Source of the DNA: Janthinobacterium sp. 64
GTDB taxonomy: Bacteria > Pseudomonadota > Gammaproteobacteria > Burkholderiales > Burkholderiaceae_D
Length of the DNA stretch: 64,000 nt
Reading direction: 5' to 3'
Assembly (NCBI RefSeq): GCF_002813325.1
Contig: NZ_PHUG01000001.1
Location: forward strand, 1,426,001-1,490,000
How positions within the stretch are numbered: position 1 is the first letter of the stretch; each line of letters opens with the position of its first letter. The position numbers and the translations under genes are program-made. The notes under the pieces are model-generated. The model saw only the letters and a program-made list of their open reading frames with translations. It was not told the origin of the DNA and made no database searches. Below are positions 43,090 through 51,393 of the stretch, one piece after another.

Positions 43090-45402
43090 TTAATCGAGGC
43101 TGCGCGCCACCCTGAAGCCCACGATGTCGTTCGACAGCACGGTGGAAAAGCCATTGCGCAGGGCCGAGCGCAAATAGCGCGGATGATACAGCCAGGAGCC
43201 GCCGCGCAGGATGCGCCGGCTGCTGTCGCTGCCCTCTTCCCACGCGCTGCCATCGGCGGGCGCGCCGTCGTAATTGTCGTGCACGACGTCCTGCACCCAT
43301 TCCCACACATTGCCATGCATGTCGAACAGGCCCCAGGAATTCGGCGCGAAGCTGCCCAGCGGCGTGGTGCCGCCCCGGTACACGCCGCGCGGGCCGCCGT
43401 TGTAGACATACAGGCCGTCGTAGTTGGCTTGCTCGGTGCTGATCGTGTCGCCCACGTTGAAGGCCGTGCGCGTGCCGGCGCGGCAGGCGTATTCCCACTC
43501 CGCTTCGCTGGGCAGGCGGTACCGCCGCCCGGTGCGCTCGCTGAGCCAGGCCAGGTACAGCTGCGCGTCATTCCAGCTCACGCCGACCACCGGGTGCAGG
43601 TCGGTTTGCACGAAGCCGGGATTGTCCCAGTCCGTCTCGGAACCACCCGCCCAGCCGGTCGCCTTGACGAAGGCGCGCCATTCGCCCACGCTGACGGGGT
43701 GGCGCGCCAGCGCGAACGGGCGCTCGATGCCGACCCAGTGCTGCGGCATCTCGCGTTCGAGCCAGGACTGCTGCGAACCGGCCTGGATGGCGGCCTTGTG
43801 TTCCGCCTCGTGCGCGCCCATCTGGAAGCGGCCGCTGGGAATGAGCACCAGTTCCGGCCCCTGCCCCGCGCCATCGAGAAAGTCATCGCGCAAGATGCCT
43901 TCGGCATTGGCCACCGGTGCCGCGTGCTCGGTTTCCGGCGCCGGCGCGGATGCCAGCGCAGGGACGGATGCGGTCGCGGCGCGGCTGGCCTGCTCCTTGC
44001 GCGCGCGTTCCTGCTCGGCGCGGTAGGCCGCTTCTGCCTTGGCGACGATGGCCTTGCGCTGCAATTCCTGATGCTCCTGCAAGGCCGTGGCGGCATCGGC
44101 CTCACGGCGCGCGCGCAACTGGCCGCGCAGCGCTTCCTTGCGCAGCTTGCGCGCCTCTTCCGCTTCGAAATGGCGCTGCGCCTCCTGTTCGCGGCGCAGT
44201 TTGTCCTGCCGCTGCTTTTCCAGCGCGGCGGCATGGATTTCCGCCTTGCGGCGCTGGTCCAGCTCTTCCTGGCGTATCCGGGCCCGCTTGATCTCTTCCT
44301 CGCGCGCCTGTTCGGCGGCCAGCGCCGCCGCCTTTTGTTGCTGTGCCAGGCGCGCCTGCTGCTGGCGCGCCTGTTCCGCCAGTTCTTCGGGCGACGGCCC
44401 GGCCGCGCGCTCCAGGCTTTCCAGCAAGGCTTGCACCGATTGGGGCCGCAATTCCGGCGTCAGCGAAAAACCGTTCTGCAGCACCTGCCACTGCTGCGCG
44501 TTGAGCGCTTGCGGCGCGGACGGCAAATGGCTGGCGCTGCGCGCATCGTCGAACGGCATGCGCCCTTCGAGCATCTGGTAAATCATCACGGCAACCGCAT
44601 ACACGTCCAGGCGCGGGCTGGGCTGGCGCTGGTTGGCGCCGGCCTCGGGCGCCCGGTAACCGTGCGTGCCCGCGTTCGGCATGTCCAGCGCCAGGCTGCT
44701 GTCCGCATTGCGCACGCGCGTCGCGATGCCGTAATCGAGCAATTTGACGTCGCCTTTCGCCGTCAGGAAGACATTGCCAGGCTTGATGTCGCGGTGCACC
44801 AGCTTGTGCTTTTCCCAAGCATACGACAGGGCCTCGGCCACCGGCTGCAGCAATTCCTGCACTCTGGAGAGCGGCAGCGCGCCCTGGCGGGCCAGGTAGT
44901 GCTCGAGGTCCTCGCCATCGAGGCATTCCATGATGATGAAATAGCTGGCCGTGGCCGGGTCCTGCGCCCACTCGTAGACGCGCACGATGTTTTCATGCGC
45001 GAGTTTTCTCGCCTGGGTCGCTTCCTCGATCAGCAGCTTGGCGTGCGTGGCGCTTTGCGTCAGCTGCGGCGGCAAGATCTTCAGCGCCACCATTTCGCTG
45101 CTGCCCAGCTCCGCGTGCGTGGCCAGGTCGGTCGCTTGCCACACCTGCCCCATGCCGCCCGTGCCGATCAGCCGTTCGAGCCGGTAGCGGCGGTTTTGCG
45201 GGCCGATTTCCTGGCCCGTCATGAAGCCCAGTTCCGTACCCTGGCGCACCGGCAGCGGCGCGGCCACCGGCGCGGCGCCGGGCGGCGCGTACTCGGCGTC
45301 GAGGATGGCGTTCTTGCGGCGTTCAAATTCCTGCTCGCTGAGCAGCCCGTCGTCATGGAGGGCGCGCAGTTCCCGCAGCTTGTCTCGTGCTTTTTGCATC
45401 AT
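43090..45402 (-). CDS. Ser/Thr protein kinase with C-terminal SUMF1-like domain
   Basis: This 770-residue protein starts with a SHOCT-like helix pair (KLRELRALHDDGLLSEQEFE, about 5-35). A PKN2-type kinase follows, with GTGGMGQV (about 84), HRDIKPGN (about 204) and DYGIA in place of the usual DFG (about 222). A long Glu/Arg/Gln coiled coil (about 330-480) leads to a SUMF1/formylglycine-enzyme-like domain (about 510-770; GVSWNDAQLYLAWLSERTG, DMHGNVWEWVQD, ILRGGSW). The Cys pair used by true formylglycine enzymes is absent, so a lectin-like or substrate-binding role is likelier. The ATG at 45402 follows the zinc-ribbon gene by 19 bases. Confidence 0.85.
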   Translation of the reverse strand: MMQKARDKLRELRALHDDGLLSEQEFERRKNAILDAEYAPPGAAPVAAPLPVRQGTELGFMTGQEIGPQNRRYRLERLIGTGGMGQVWQATDLATHAELGSSEMVALKILPPQLTQSATHAKLLIEEATQARKLAHENIVRVYEWAQDPATASYFIIMECLDGEDLEHYLARQGALPLSRVQELLQPVAEALSYAWEKHKLVHRDIKPGNVFLTAKGDVKLLDYGIATRVRNADSSLALDMPNAGTHGYRAPEAGANQRQPSPRLDVYAVAVMIYQMLEGRMPFDDARSASHLPSAPQALNAQQWQVLQNGFSLTPELRPQSVQALLESLERAAGPSPEELAEQARQQQARLAQQQKAAALAAEQAREEEIKRARIRQEELDQRRKAEIHAAALEKQRQDKLRREQEAQRHFEAEEARKLRKEALRGQLRARREADAATALQEHQELQRKAIVAKAEAAYRAEQERARKEQASRAATASVPALASAPAPETEHAAPVANAEGILRDDFLDGAGQGPELVLIPSGRFQMGAHEAEHKAAIQAGSQQSWLEREMPQHWVGIERPFALARHPVSVGEWRAFVKATGWAGGSETDWDNPGFVQTDLHPVVGVSWNDAQLYLAWLSERTGRRYRLPSEAEWEYACRAGTRTAFNVGDTISTEQANYDGLYVYNGGPRGVYRGGTTPLGSFAPNSWGLFDMHGNVWEWVQDVVHDNYDGAPADGSAWEEGSDSSRRILRGGSWLYHPRYLRSALRNGFSTVLSNDIVGFRVARSLD

Positions 45403-45421
45403 CTGGGGTGAAACGCTTCCA

Positions 45422-47740
45422 TCAAGGCTGCAGGGCGACGCCGCAGGCGGCGCAGAATTTATCTTCCGGATGGCCCGCGCGCTGCGCATGGCCGTTCTTG
45501 CAGCGGGCCGGCGCCGCTGCTGCAGCGGCGCCCGGCTGCAGCGCCTGCGCCACGGCCACGCCCAGCTGCGCCTGTGCCGACAGGCCATGTGCATGCGCCG
45601 CGTTCTGCAAGTTGATCAGATCGAGCTGCTGGCGCCGTTCGCGTTCCGCCTGGCCTTCCAGGTAGCTGCGCTCCTGCGCCACGCTGTCCTGCGCCATGCG
45701 CATGGCATCGAGCGGCGCGACAGAATTCTCGGCCGCCGCCAGCGCCGCCAGCGCGTGGATCTGCTCGGCGCTCATGCCCGCCTGCAGCTGCACCTTGAGC
45801 ACTTGCGCCAGCGCGCTTGCATTCTGCCCGGCGGCCATGGCCAGCTTGCCCGTGTCGCTCAAGCTTCCGATTTTCTCGATGCGGTCGATATCGATGCGCG
45901 CCAGTTCGGCCGCATGCGCCTGCTGCGCCAGCAAGGCTTCATATTCGCCCTTCCAGCGCGCGTAATCGCTTTCGCGCTGCTGCGCCATGGCCAGCAAGTC
46001 GCGCTGCCATTGCGCTTCCTGTTCCAGCTGGCGCAGCTGCTGGCGCTGTTCCTCGATGGCCAGCGCGTCGAGCTGTGCCAGCTGCGTTTGCTGCTGCAGC
46101 TGGCGCGCGTGCACGCCGTCGGCCTCGATGGTGCGCAACAGCTTTTCCTGCTGCGCGATGGCGTCTTCGCGCGCGCCGCCACGCCGCAGCGCCGCGACTT
46201 TTTCCGCGATTTCCGCCGCCTGCATCTGCGCCGCTTCATCCTTGTGCGCCTCGGCGCGCAGCAGTTCGCGCTGGCGCGCCAGCTGCATCTGGTCTTCCCA
46301 CTCCTGCACCCGCTCGGCCTCGCGCTTGCGCGCCGCATTCGCCAGCATCAGGCCCTGCCAGGCGGCCTGGTGCTGCTCGGCCTCCAGCTGCGCCTCGCGC
46401 TGGGCCGCATCCGCCTGCGCCTGGCGCAGGCGCGCCAGCTGGGTGCGGCGAGCCGTCTCGTCGTCGATCAGCAGCGCGCTTTCCACTTGCTGCGCGATCG
46501 ACTGCAGGTGCACCTGATGCGTAAAGCGCTGCTGCGCCAGCTGGATCTGTTCGCGCCCGTGCAGCTGCGACAGTTCCAGCTCGCTGCGCATCTTGATGGC
46601 GGCCAGCGCGCGCACGTGCTCCCAGTTGGCCGTTTCATCGGCGCGCTGTGCCCCTTTTTGCGCCAGTTCCTGTTCCAGCTCGCCCAGCGCCAGCGCGACG
46701 CCGTGGTCGAGCGCCTGGCGCCGCGATTTCGCTTCCAGGATGCGGCCATACAGGTCGATCTGGCGCCCGCGCAGCGCTTGCAGGCGCTCCGCTTCCTGGT
46801 GCTTCAGTTCCGCCTGTTCCAGCGTCGCATCCTGCCGCAGCTCTGCGCGCCGCTGCGCATGGCGCGCCGCCAGTTCCTCGCGGCGGATGCGCTGCCACTC
46901 TTCCTCGTCATACAGCTGGTCGAGCTGCTTCATGCGCTCCAGGCTGTGCTGCTCCAGTTCCTGCGCCGGCAAGCCGCCCAGCCACAGGGTGCCGATGCTG
47001 GTGCCGGCATCTCCTTCGCGCTTGTCATGGCGTAGCGCCAGCGTCTCCACGCGCGCCACGGCCAGGCCGGACGGCGCCAGGCGCTGCGTCAGCGCAGATT
47101 GCAGGCGCTCGTTCAATTCGGGGCGCAGATCGGCATTCGCATCCATCTCGCGCAGCGCGCGGCTGCCGATGAATTCCAGCGCAATCTGGCGTACGGACGG
47201 CAGCAGCAAGGCGTGCAGGTGGGCGCGCGTGACGGCGCCCGGCGCGCGCATGAACTGGCGCGCGAACGCATCGGGCTGCCCCAGCGCGATGTCCACGCGC
47301 AGCGACGCGGCCACGTTCAGCAGTTCCGTGCTGGCCAGGCCGGGCAAGTCGAATTCGAGATGCACGGCGTCGGCGCGCGCGATCAGCACTTCAGCCGGAC
47401 GCGCCGGCAGCAGCGCGGGCAGGCGCGCAAAGAAGGCGGCGCTGTCGTAGTCGCCGGCCGGTATCAAGGTGAAAGCGTCCGACTGCACGATCCAGGCGCG
47501 TGACTCGGCCGGCACCTGCAGGCGGCGCGCGGCGCTGCCGAACAGCGAGGACAGCTCGCGCACGCCGAAGAACAGGGCCAGTTGCCCATCAGCAAGACGC
47601 CATTGGTTGGCATGCAGCACCGCGTCGCTGTCGGGTGCCCCCAGCGACAAGCCGCATTGCGCGCAATAGCCGGCGGCAGCGCCGTTCTTGTGCTCGCAAC
47701 GCGGGCAGCGGGCGCCGCCAAAACCAAACAATTGGAACAT
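45422..47740 (-). CDS. Zinc-ribbon, SPFH-like, long coiled-coil protein
   Basis: This 772-residue protein has an N-terminal zinc ribbon (Cys 12, 15, 26, 29) and an SPFH/band-7-like region (about 45-260, with IPAGDYDSAAFFARLPALLP). A very long Glu/Gln/Arg/Ala coiled coil (about 280-640) and a C-terminal second ribbon (CKNGH ... CAAC, about 748-768) follow. No enzyme motif is seen. GGAG six bases before the ATG fixes the start. The kinase-SUMF1 gene follows after 19 bases. The domain plan suggests a scaffold or membrane-associated filament phosphorylated by that kinase; this is inference. Confidence 0.75.
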   Translation of the reverse strand: MFQLFGFGGARCPRCEHKNGAAAGYCAQCGLSLGAPDSDAVLHANQWRLADGQLALFFGVRELSSLFGSAARRLQVPAESRAWIVQSDAFTLIPAGDYDSAAFFARLPALLPARPAEVLIARADAVHLEFDLPGLASTELLNVAASLRVDIALGQPDAFARQFMRAPGAVTRAHLHALLLPSVRQIALEFIGSRALREMDANADLRPELNERLQSALTQRLAPSGLAVARVETLALRHDKREGDAGTSIGTLWLGGLPAQELEQHSLERMKQLDQLYDEEEWQRIRREELAARHAQRRAELRQDATLEQAELKHQEAERLQALRGRQIDLYGRILEAKSRRQALDHGVALALGELEQELAQKGAQRADETANWEHVRALAAIKMRSELELSQLHGREQIQLAQQRFTHQVHLQSIAQQVESALLIDDETARRTQLARLRQAQADAAQREAQLEAEQHQAAWQGLMLANAARKREAERVQEWEDQMQLARQRELLRAEAHKDEAAQMQAAEIAEKVAALRRGGAREDAIAQQEKLLRTIEADGVHARQLQQQTQLAQLDALAIEEQRQQLRQLEQEAQWQRDLLAMAQQRESDYARWKGEYEALLAQQAHAAELARIDIDRIEKIGSLSDTGKLAMAAGQNASALAQVLKVQLQAGMSAEQIHALAALAAAENSVAPLDAMRMAQDSVAQERSYLEGQAERERRQQLDLINLQNAAHAHGLSAQAQLGVAVAQALQPGAAAAAAPARCKNGHAQRAGHPEDKFCAACGVALQP

Positions 47741-47823
47741 ATGTGACTCCTGATGAGAATGATTGTGCGCGCAGCTGTCCGCAACCCGTCTGCCATGCCG
47801 ATTCTAGCAGGACAACTGGCGCA

Positions 47824-47887
47824 GCACTTGCCGCGCACAGCCTGGGCACGGCAAGTGCAGCATCAAATAATGCCATGCGGCAAGTGC
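47824..47887. repeat. Three copies of CGGCAAGTGC in the divergent control region
   Basis: The 10-mer occurs inverted at 47824-47833 and direct at 47849-47858 and 47878-47887; the first two form a hairpin-capable pair. A GTGCAT/ATGCAC palindrome follows near 47884-47898. The 342-base gap (47741-48082) separates the zinc-ribbon operon from a divergent small gene and shows no other gene. Confidence 0.6.
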
Positions 47888-48082
47888 ATTCATATGCACG
47901 GATACAGGGCGAAATAGGCCTCAATTCATGCGGTCGCCCGCCAGCCCCGTGCTGAGTCGTTTCAGCGCCGTTTTTTTGCAGGCCATCCCGCCAAAACCAC
48001 GGCTGGTCGCATCTGCATGGCGCGCTGGCGCGCCCTTGGCTACAGTGCATGCATACCCACCCGCCACCCGAAAGGAACGATC

Positions 48083-48319
48083 ATGAAAACGTTAAACAAC
48101 ATGGAAGCCATCTTTACCGTCGCCGTCGCCATCGCCTGCGGCGCCAGCTACGTCAGCTTCATGCAGCCATCAGCCACCAAAGCGGCGGATGTGGCGCAAG
48201 CGAACCCCATCCCCGTCGTGGTGGTCAGCGCCAAGCGCCTGACGGAACAGGAAAAGAAAATCTCGCTGATCGAGGAACGCCAAGCCTTGCTGGGCAACGC
48301 CACCGCCAGCACCCTGTGA
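48083..48319 (+). CDS. Small secreted or membrane-anchored protein
   Basis: This 78-residue protein has a hydrophobic N-terminal segment (IFTVAVAIACGASYVSF, about 10-27) that could be an uncleaved anchor or signal, then a short VVVVSAKRLTEQEKK stretch resembling a dimeric helix. AGGA seven bases before the ATG supports the start. It is divergent from the zinc-ribbon operon and shares its repeat-containing control region. I recognise no family. Confidence 0.65.
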   Translation: MKTLNNMEAIFTVAVAIACGASYVSFMQPSATKAADVAQANPIPVVVVSAKRLTEQEKKISLIEERQALLGNATASTL

Positions 48320-48423
48320 GCCAACGATGCTGACACCACGCCGCCTGGCGCCAATGTGAATTCCGCCGCGCCAGGCCGCCATTTGTATCGGCCACGGATA
48401 CACGGACACACAGCATTGTGTCA

Positions 48424-48483
48424 ATTGTAATAAGTTGAATCAAAGGCGATCCGCCCGCCTGCAAGCGCCTATAGTCCATTTCA
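48424..48483 (+). promoter_or_regulatory. Bipartite promoter motif, copy 2
   Basis: ATTGTAATAAGTTG (48424-48437) and TATAGTCCATTTCA (48470-48483) repeat copy 1 (32169-32228): the first part is identical, the second differs at one base, and the offset is the same 46 bases. The gene start is 26 bases downstream. Confidence 0.6.
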
Positions 48484-48508
48484 AGCAATCACCGAAATGG
48501 AGCACACC

Positions 48509-49207
48509 ATGAAACCCATCGCACTTTACGCAGCAGCCATGCTTGCCATCAGCACCGCGGCCTTTTTGCCGGCGCAGGCGATGGCACAGAATCAGCTCGG
48601 CGTGAGCATTGTCGTCGGCAACGCCCCGCCTCCGCCACGCTTTGAAAGCGCCCCCGCACCGCGCGCCGGCTATGTGTGGGCACCGGGCTACTGGAACTGG
48701 GACGGCCAGCGCCACGTCTGGACCGGCGGCGAATGGCTGCGCGAACGCGGCGGCAACCAGTATCGCCGCGCCGCCTGGATACAAGAGAACAACCGCTGGC
48801 GCCTGGACCGTGGCGGCTGGGTCGCCGCGCAAGTGCAGCCCGTGCGCTATGACGAGATTCGCATCGCCCCGCCGCCACCGCGCCGCGAAGCCATACCGCG
48901 CGCGCGCCACGGCTACGTCTGGGCACCCGGCCACTGGGAATGGCGCGGCCAGCGCTACGCCTGGACGCCAGGTGTATGGATCGCCGAACGCCGCGGCTAT
49001 GTGTATGCGCCGCCCGCCTGGAACCAGCGCGACGGCCGCTGGCAGATGGAGCAAGGCCGCTGGTCGCCACGCGGCCCGAACGGCGACCGCGACCGCGACG
49101 GCATCCCCAACCGCTATGACCGCGACAATGGCAACCGCCACGACCGCGACGGCGATGGCGTGCCGAACCGCGACGACCGGCGTCCGGATAACCCCCGCCG
49201 CAATTAA
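48509..49207 (+). CDS. WxxGxW-repeat periplasmic protein with Ca-binding-like tail
   Basis: This 232-residue protein has a signal peptide (cleavage after AMAQ, about 27) and two WxxGxW modules ([18 protein letters not shown] at about 60; [18 protein letters not shown] at about 140) as in the YXWGXW family. A tail of DxDxDGxPNxxD repeats (about 192-225) resembles thrombospondin type 3 calcium loops. The ATG at 48509 is preferred because GGAG lies six bases upstream; one at 48497 lacks support. It shares its promoter motif with the glycine-zipper gene. Function unknown; an envelope-stress role is likely. Confidence 0.82.
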   Translation: MKPIALYAAAMLAISTAAFLPAQAMAQNQLGVSIVVGNAPPPPRFESAPAPRAGYVWAPGYWNWDGQRHVWTGGEWLRERGGNQYRRAAWIQENNRWRLDRGGWVAAQVQPVRYDEIRIAPPPPRREAIPRARHGYVWAPGHWEWRGQRYAWTPGVWIAERRGYVYAPPAWNQRDGRWQMEQGRWSPRGPNGDRDRDGIPNRYDRDNGNRHDRDGDGVPNRDDRRPDNPRRN

Positions 49208-49224
49208 TACGCATCTGCAGTCCG

Positions 49225-49258
49225 GACAAGGCCACCCATCGCGGTGGCCTTGTCATTT
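49225..49258 (+). terminator. Intrinsic terminator of the WxxGxW gene
   Basis: GACAAGGCCACC-CATCGC-GGTGGCCTTGTC gives a perfect 12-bp stem followed by ATTTT, 17 bases after the stop codon. Confidence 0.8.
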
Positions 49259-49322
49259 TCCGGACATATCCATGTATTAAAATCGCGCGACGATCAATCA
49301 CACTGCGCGAGAAAGATTCACG

Positions 49323-50351
49323 ATGGCGATGGAAACTGCCGGTTTTACCTACGGCTCGGACACCTCAGGCCTGGTCTGGGGCTTCCTGCTTGGCCGCGAA
49401 GCCCAGCCGCTGGCGCTCGACTCGACGGCCGCGCTGGCCTGGCTGGCCGATGGCGCGGCGCGCCCAGCGCAGGAATTCGTCTGGCTGCATTTCAATTTAT
49501 CGCATGCGGCCAGCGAAAAATGGCTGATGACGCATACGCAGCTGGCCGACGAATTCTATGAAACCCTGCACCAGGGTTCCCGCTCGACGCGCATCGAACA
49601 GGCGGAAAACACCCTGATCGCCGTGGTCAACGACGTGGTGCACAATTTCTCGTTCGAAGCGTCCGACATTTCCACCATGTGGGCCAGCGTGGCGCAAGAC
49701 CTCGTCATCACGGCGCGCCGCGCGCCGCTGCAGTCGATCGAGCGCTTGCGCCAGGCCGTCATCAAGAACCACGAGCCGATCCGCTCGTCGGTGGAGCTGC
49801 TGATCCATCTGCTGCGCGACCAGGCCGACGTGCTGGTCAACATCGTGCGCGATGCCGTGGCGCGGGTCGACGATATCGAAGACCACTTGCTGGCCGGGCG
49901 CCTGGTGCCGAAACGCGAAGACCTGGGCGCCATGCGGCGCGTGCTGGTGCGGCTGCAGCGCCTGCTGGCGCCGGAACCGGCCGCCCTGTTCCGCCTGCTG
50001 CAACGCCCACCGGCATGGGTGTCGGAGCTCGACAGCCTGGAATTGCGCCAGTCGACGGAAGAGTTTTCAGTGGTGCTCAGCGATATGTCTTCGCTGCAGG
50101 AACGCATCAAGCTGCTGCAAGAAGAAATCGCCGCCAGGGTCAACGAGGAAAACAGCCGCAGCCTGTTCGTGCTGACCATCGTCACCGTGCTGGCCTTGCC
50201 GATCAATATCATCGCCGGCATGCTGGGCATGAATGTGGGGGGCATTCCGCTGGCCCAGCACCCGCAGGGCTTCTGGATCATCGTTGCCATCATCGTCACA
50301 TTTACCGTCGTGGCGGGATGGCTGGTGGTGCGCGTGCAGAGAAACAGTTAA
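49323..50351 (+). CDS. CorA/ZntB-family metal transporter
   Basis: This 342-residue protein has a long N-terminal cytoplasmic helical domain and two C-terminal transmembrane helices (about 277-298 and 312-335) separated by the signature GMNVGGIP. The GxN loop with GIP is closer to ZntB-type zinc carriers than to CorA, whose loop is GMNFxxMP. It forms a pentameric channel for Zn2+ or Mg2+; direction is uncertain. The start ATG has a weak GAGAAAG site; a second ATG lies two codons on. It converges on the Rnk gene. Confidence 0.88.
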   Translation: MAMETAGFTYGSDTSGLVWGFLLGREAQPLALDSTAALAWLADGAARPAQEFVWLHFNLSHAASEKWLMTHTQLADEFYETLHQGSRSTRIEQAENTLIAVVNDVVHNFSFEASDISTMWASVAQDLVITARRAPLQSIERLRQAVIKNHEPIRSSVELLIHLLRDQADVLVNIVRDAVARVDDIEDHLLAGRLVPKREDLGAMRRVLVRLQRLLAPEPAALFRLLQRPPAWVSELDSLELRQSTEEFSVVLSDMSSLQERIKLLQEEIAARVNEENSRSLFVLTIVTVLALPINIIAGMLGMNVGGIPLAQHPQGFWIIVAIIVTFTVVAGWLVVRVQRNS

Positions 50352-50407
50352 CTCCGGTCCCGGCACGGCCTGGCAGGCGAACGGCAGGCGCCGTCCGCCG
50401 TCAACGC

Positions 50408-50836
50408 TTACCGATGGTATTCGCCAGCCCGTTCAGGCTGATACACGATTTCCTCGATCTTCACCTTCACCACGCCACCGGGCATGGGCCAGGCGATGCT
50501 GTCGCCGACGGACAGGCCCAGCAGCGCGCTGCCGACGGGCGCCAGCACGGAAATGCGGTCGGCCTGGCCTTCCACATCCTTCGGGTACACGAGCGTCAGG
50601 CAGAATTCCTCCTTGTTTTCCACCGTGAAGCGCACGGTGGAATTCATCGTCACGACGGTGGGCGGTATTTCTTGCGGCTCGAGCACCTCGGCACGGCCCA
50701 GCTCATCGAGCAAGGCGGCCTTGTCCGGCGACAAGTTATTTCCCAAGGCATACAACAACGCTTCCAGTCGTTCCAGGTCTTGTGACGACAAAATAATTTT
50801 TGGTTTTTTTTCCAAGATATCCTCACTATTGATCAT
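50408..50836 (-). CDS. rnk: Rnk/GreA-C-terminal-domain protein
   Basis: This 142-residue protein has the GreA/GreB C-terminal FKBP-like fold (VYPKDVEGQADRISVLAPVG; GLSVGDSIAWPMPGG, about 80-120) preceded by a short helical N-terminus, matching Rnk, the regulator of nucleoside diphosphate kinase that binds RNA polymerase. It lacks the long coiled coil of GreA. The ATG at 50836 has no good ribosome site; a TTG seven codons later has GAGG five bases upstream and may be the real start. A 27-codon frame lies just upstream on the same strand. Confidence 0.85.
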   Translation of the reverse strand: MINSEDILEKKPKIILSSQDLERLEALLYALGNNLSPDKAALLDELGRAEVLEPQEIPPTVVTMNSTVRFTVENKEEFCLTLVYPKDVEGQADRISVLAPVGSALLGLSVGDSIAWPMPGGVVKVKIEEIVYQPERAGEYHR

Positions 50837-50867
50837 TAGGGCGACGTCCGGTTTTGCTGGCGGCAGT

Positions 50868-50951
50868 TTACTTGGCCGCGGCAGACAAAATAAACAGCAT
50901 CAGAACGTCCATCATCAGCGGATTATGGACGAACTCGCGGAGCAAGGCCAT
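50868..50951 (-). CDS. Possible 27-residue hydrophobic peptide upstream of rnk
   Basis: A minus-strand frame encodes 27 residues starting MALLREFVHNPLMMDVLMLF and ending in Lys, with a predicted amphipathic to hydrophobic helix. GAGAA lies eight bases before the ATG. It ends 31 bases before the rnk start, so it could be a leader peptide or a small membrane protein. Coding status is uncertain; the evidence is the ribosome site, hydrophobicity and operon position. Confidence 0.3.
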   Translation of the reverse strand: MALLREFVHNPLMMDVLMLFILSAAAK

Positions 50952-51393
50952 AGCGTTCTCGCATTCTTCATTAAAATTTATTAAAATCAATGACTTGCAC
51001 TGGCCGATACCGGCAAAAAATTAATCCCTGCCGTGACGGCTGCAGGCATGCAAGTTACTCTGCATGACATTTTGTTTACCAGCAGCATGTTTTTAGCAAA
51101 AAACCACCGGCAAAAAAAAGATTAAAATTCAGTTTGCATTATTATTAGAAAGATATGCCCCCGCATTTCCCGCCAGACTTGTCGTCTTGCATGCGCCCAA
51201 CGGCCTACGGCATGACCATTAAATTGCCGCACGCCCTGTACTTTCGCGCTGCAAAATGACAATATATCGGCCTTAACAACACGTTGAGAGTTCCGGCTCA
51301 CTTCGGTTTTCATCAGACTGGAACGTAAAGTATGGCAGGGCGAGGCGGGATCACACGGGGCGGCGGCAAGCGTGGCCGGCAGGAGAATGCGTC
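50952..51393. other. Gene-free AT-rich intergenic region
   Basis: The interval between the rnk leader and the GGDEF-EAL gene is distinctly AT-rich around 50970-51150, with A-runs and TTAAAAT-like stretches that may hold divergent promoters. I see no credible gene, RNA or repeat in it. Confidence 0.4.

Noticed and set aside
43090..44000. SUMF1 domain as a functional formylglycine-generating enzyme
   Set aside because: The catalytic Cys pair is missing and no sulfatase is adjacent.
47741..47780. Possible Fur box (GATGAGAATGATTGT) before the zinc-ribbon gene
   Set aside because: Only partial match to the 19-base consensus and no iron gene nearby.
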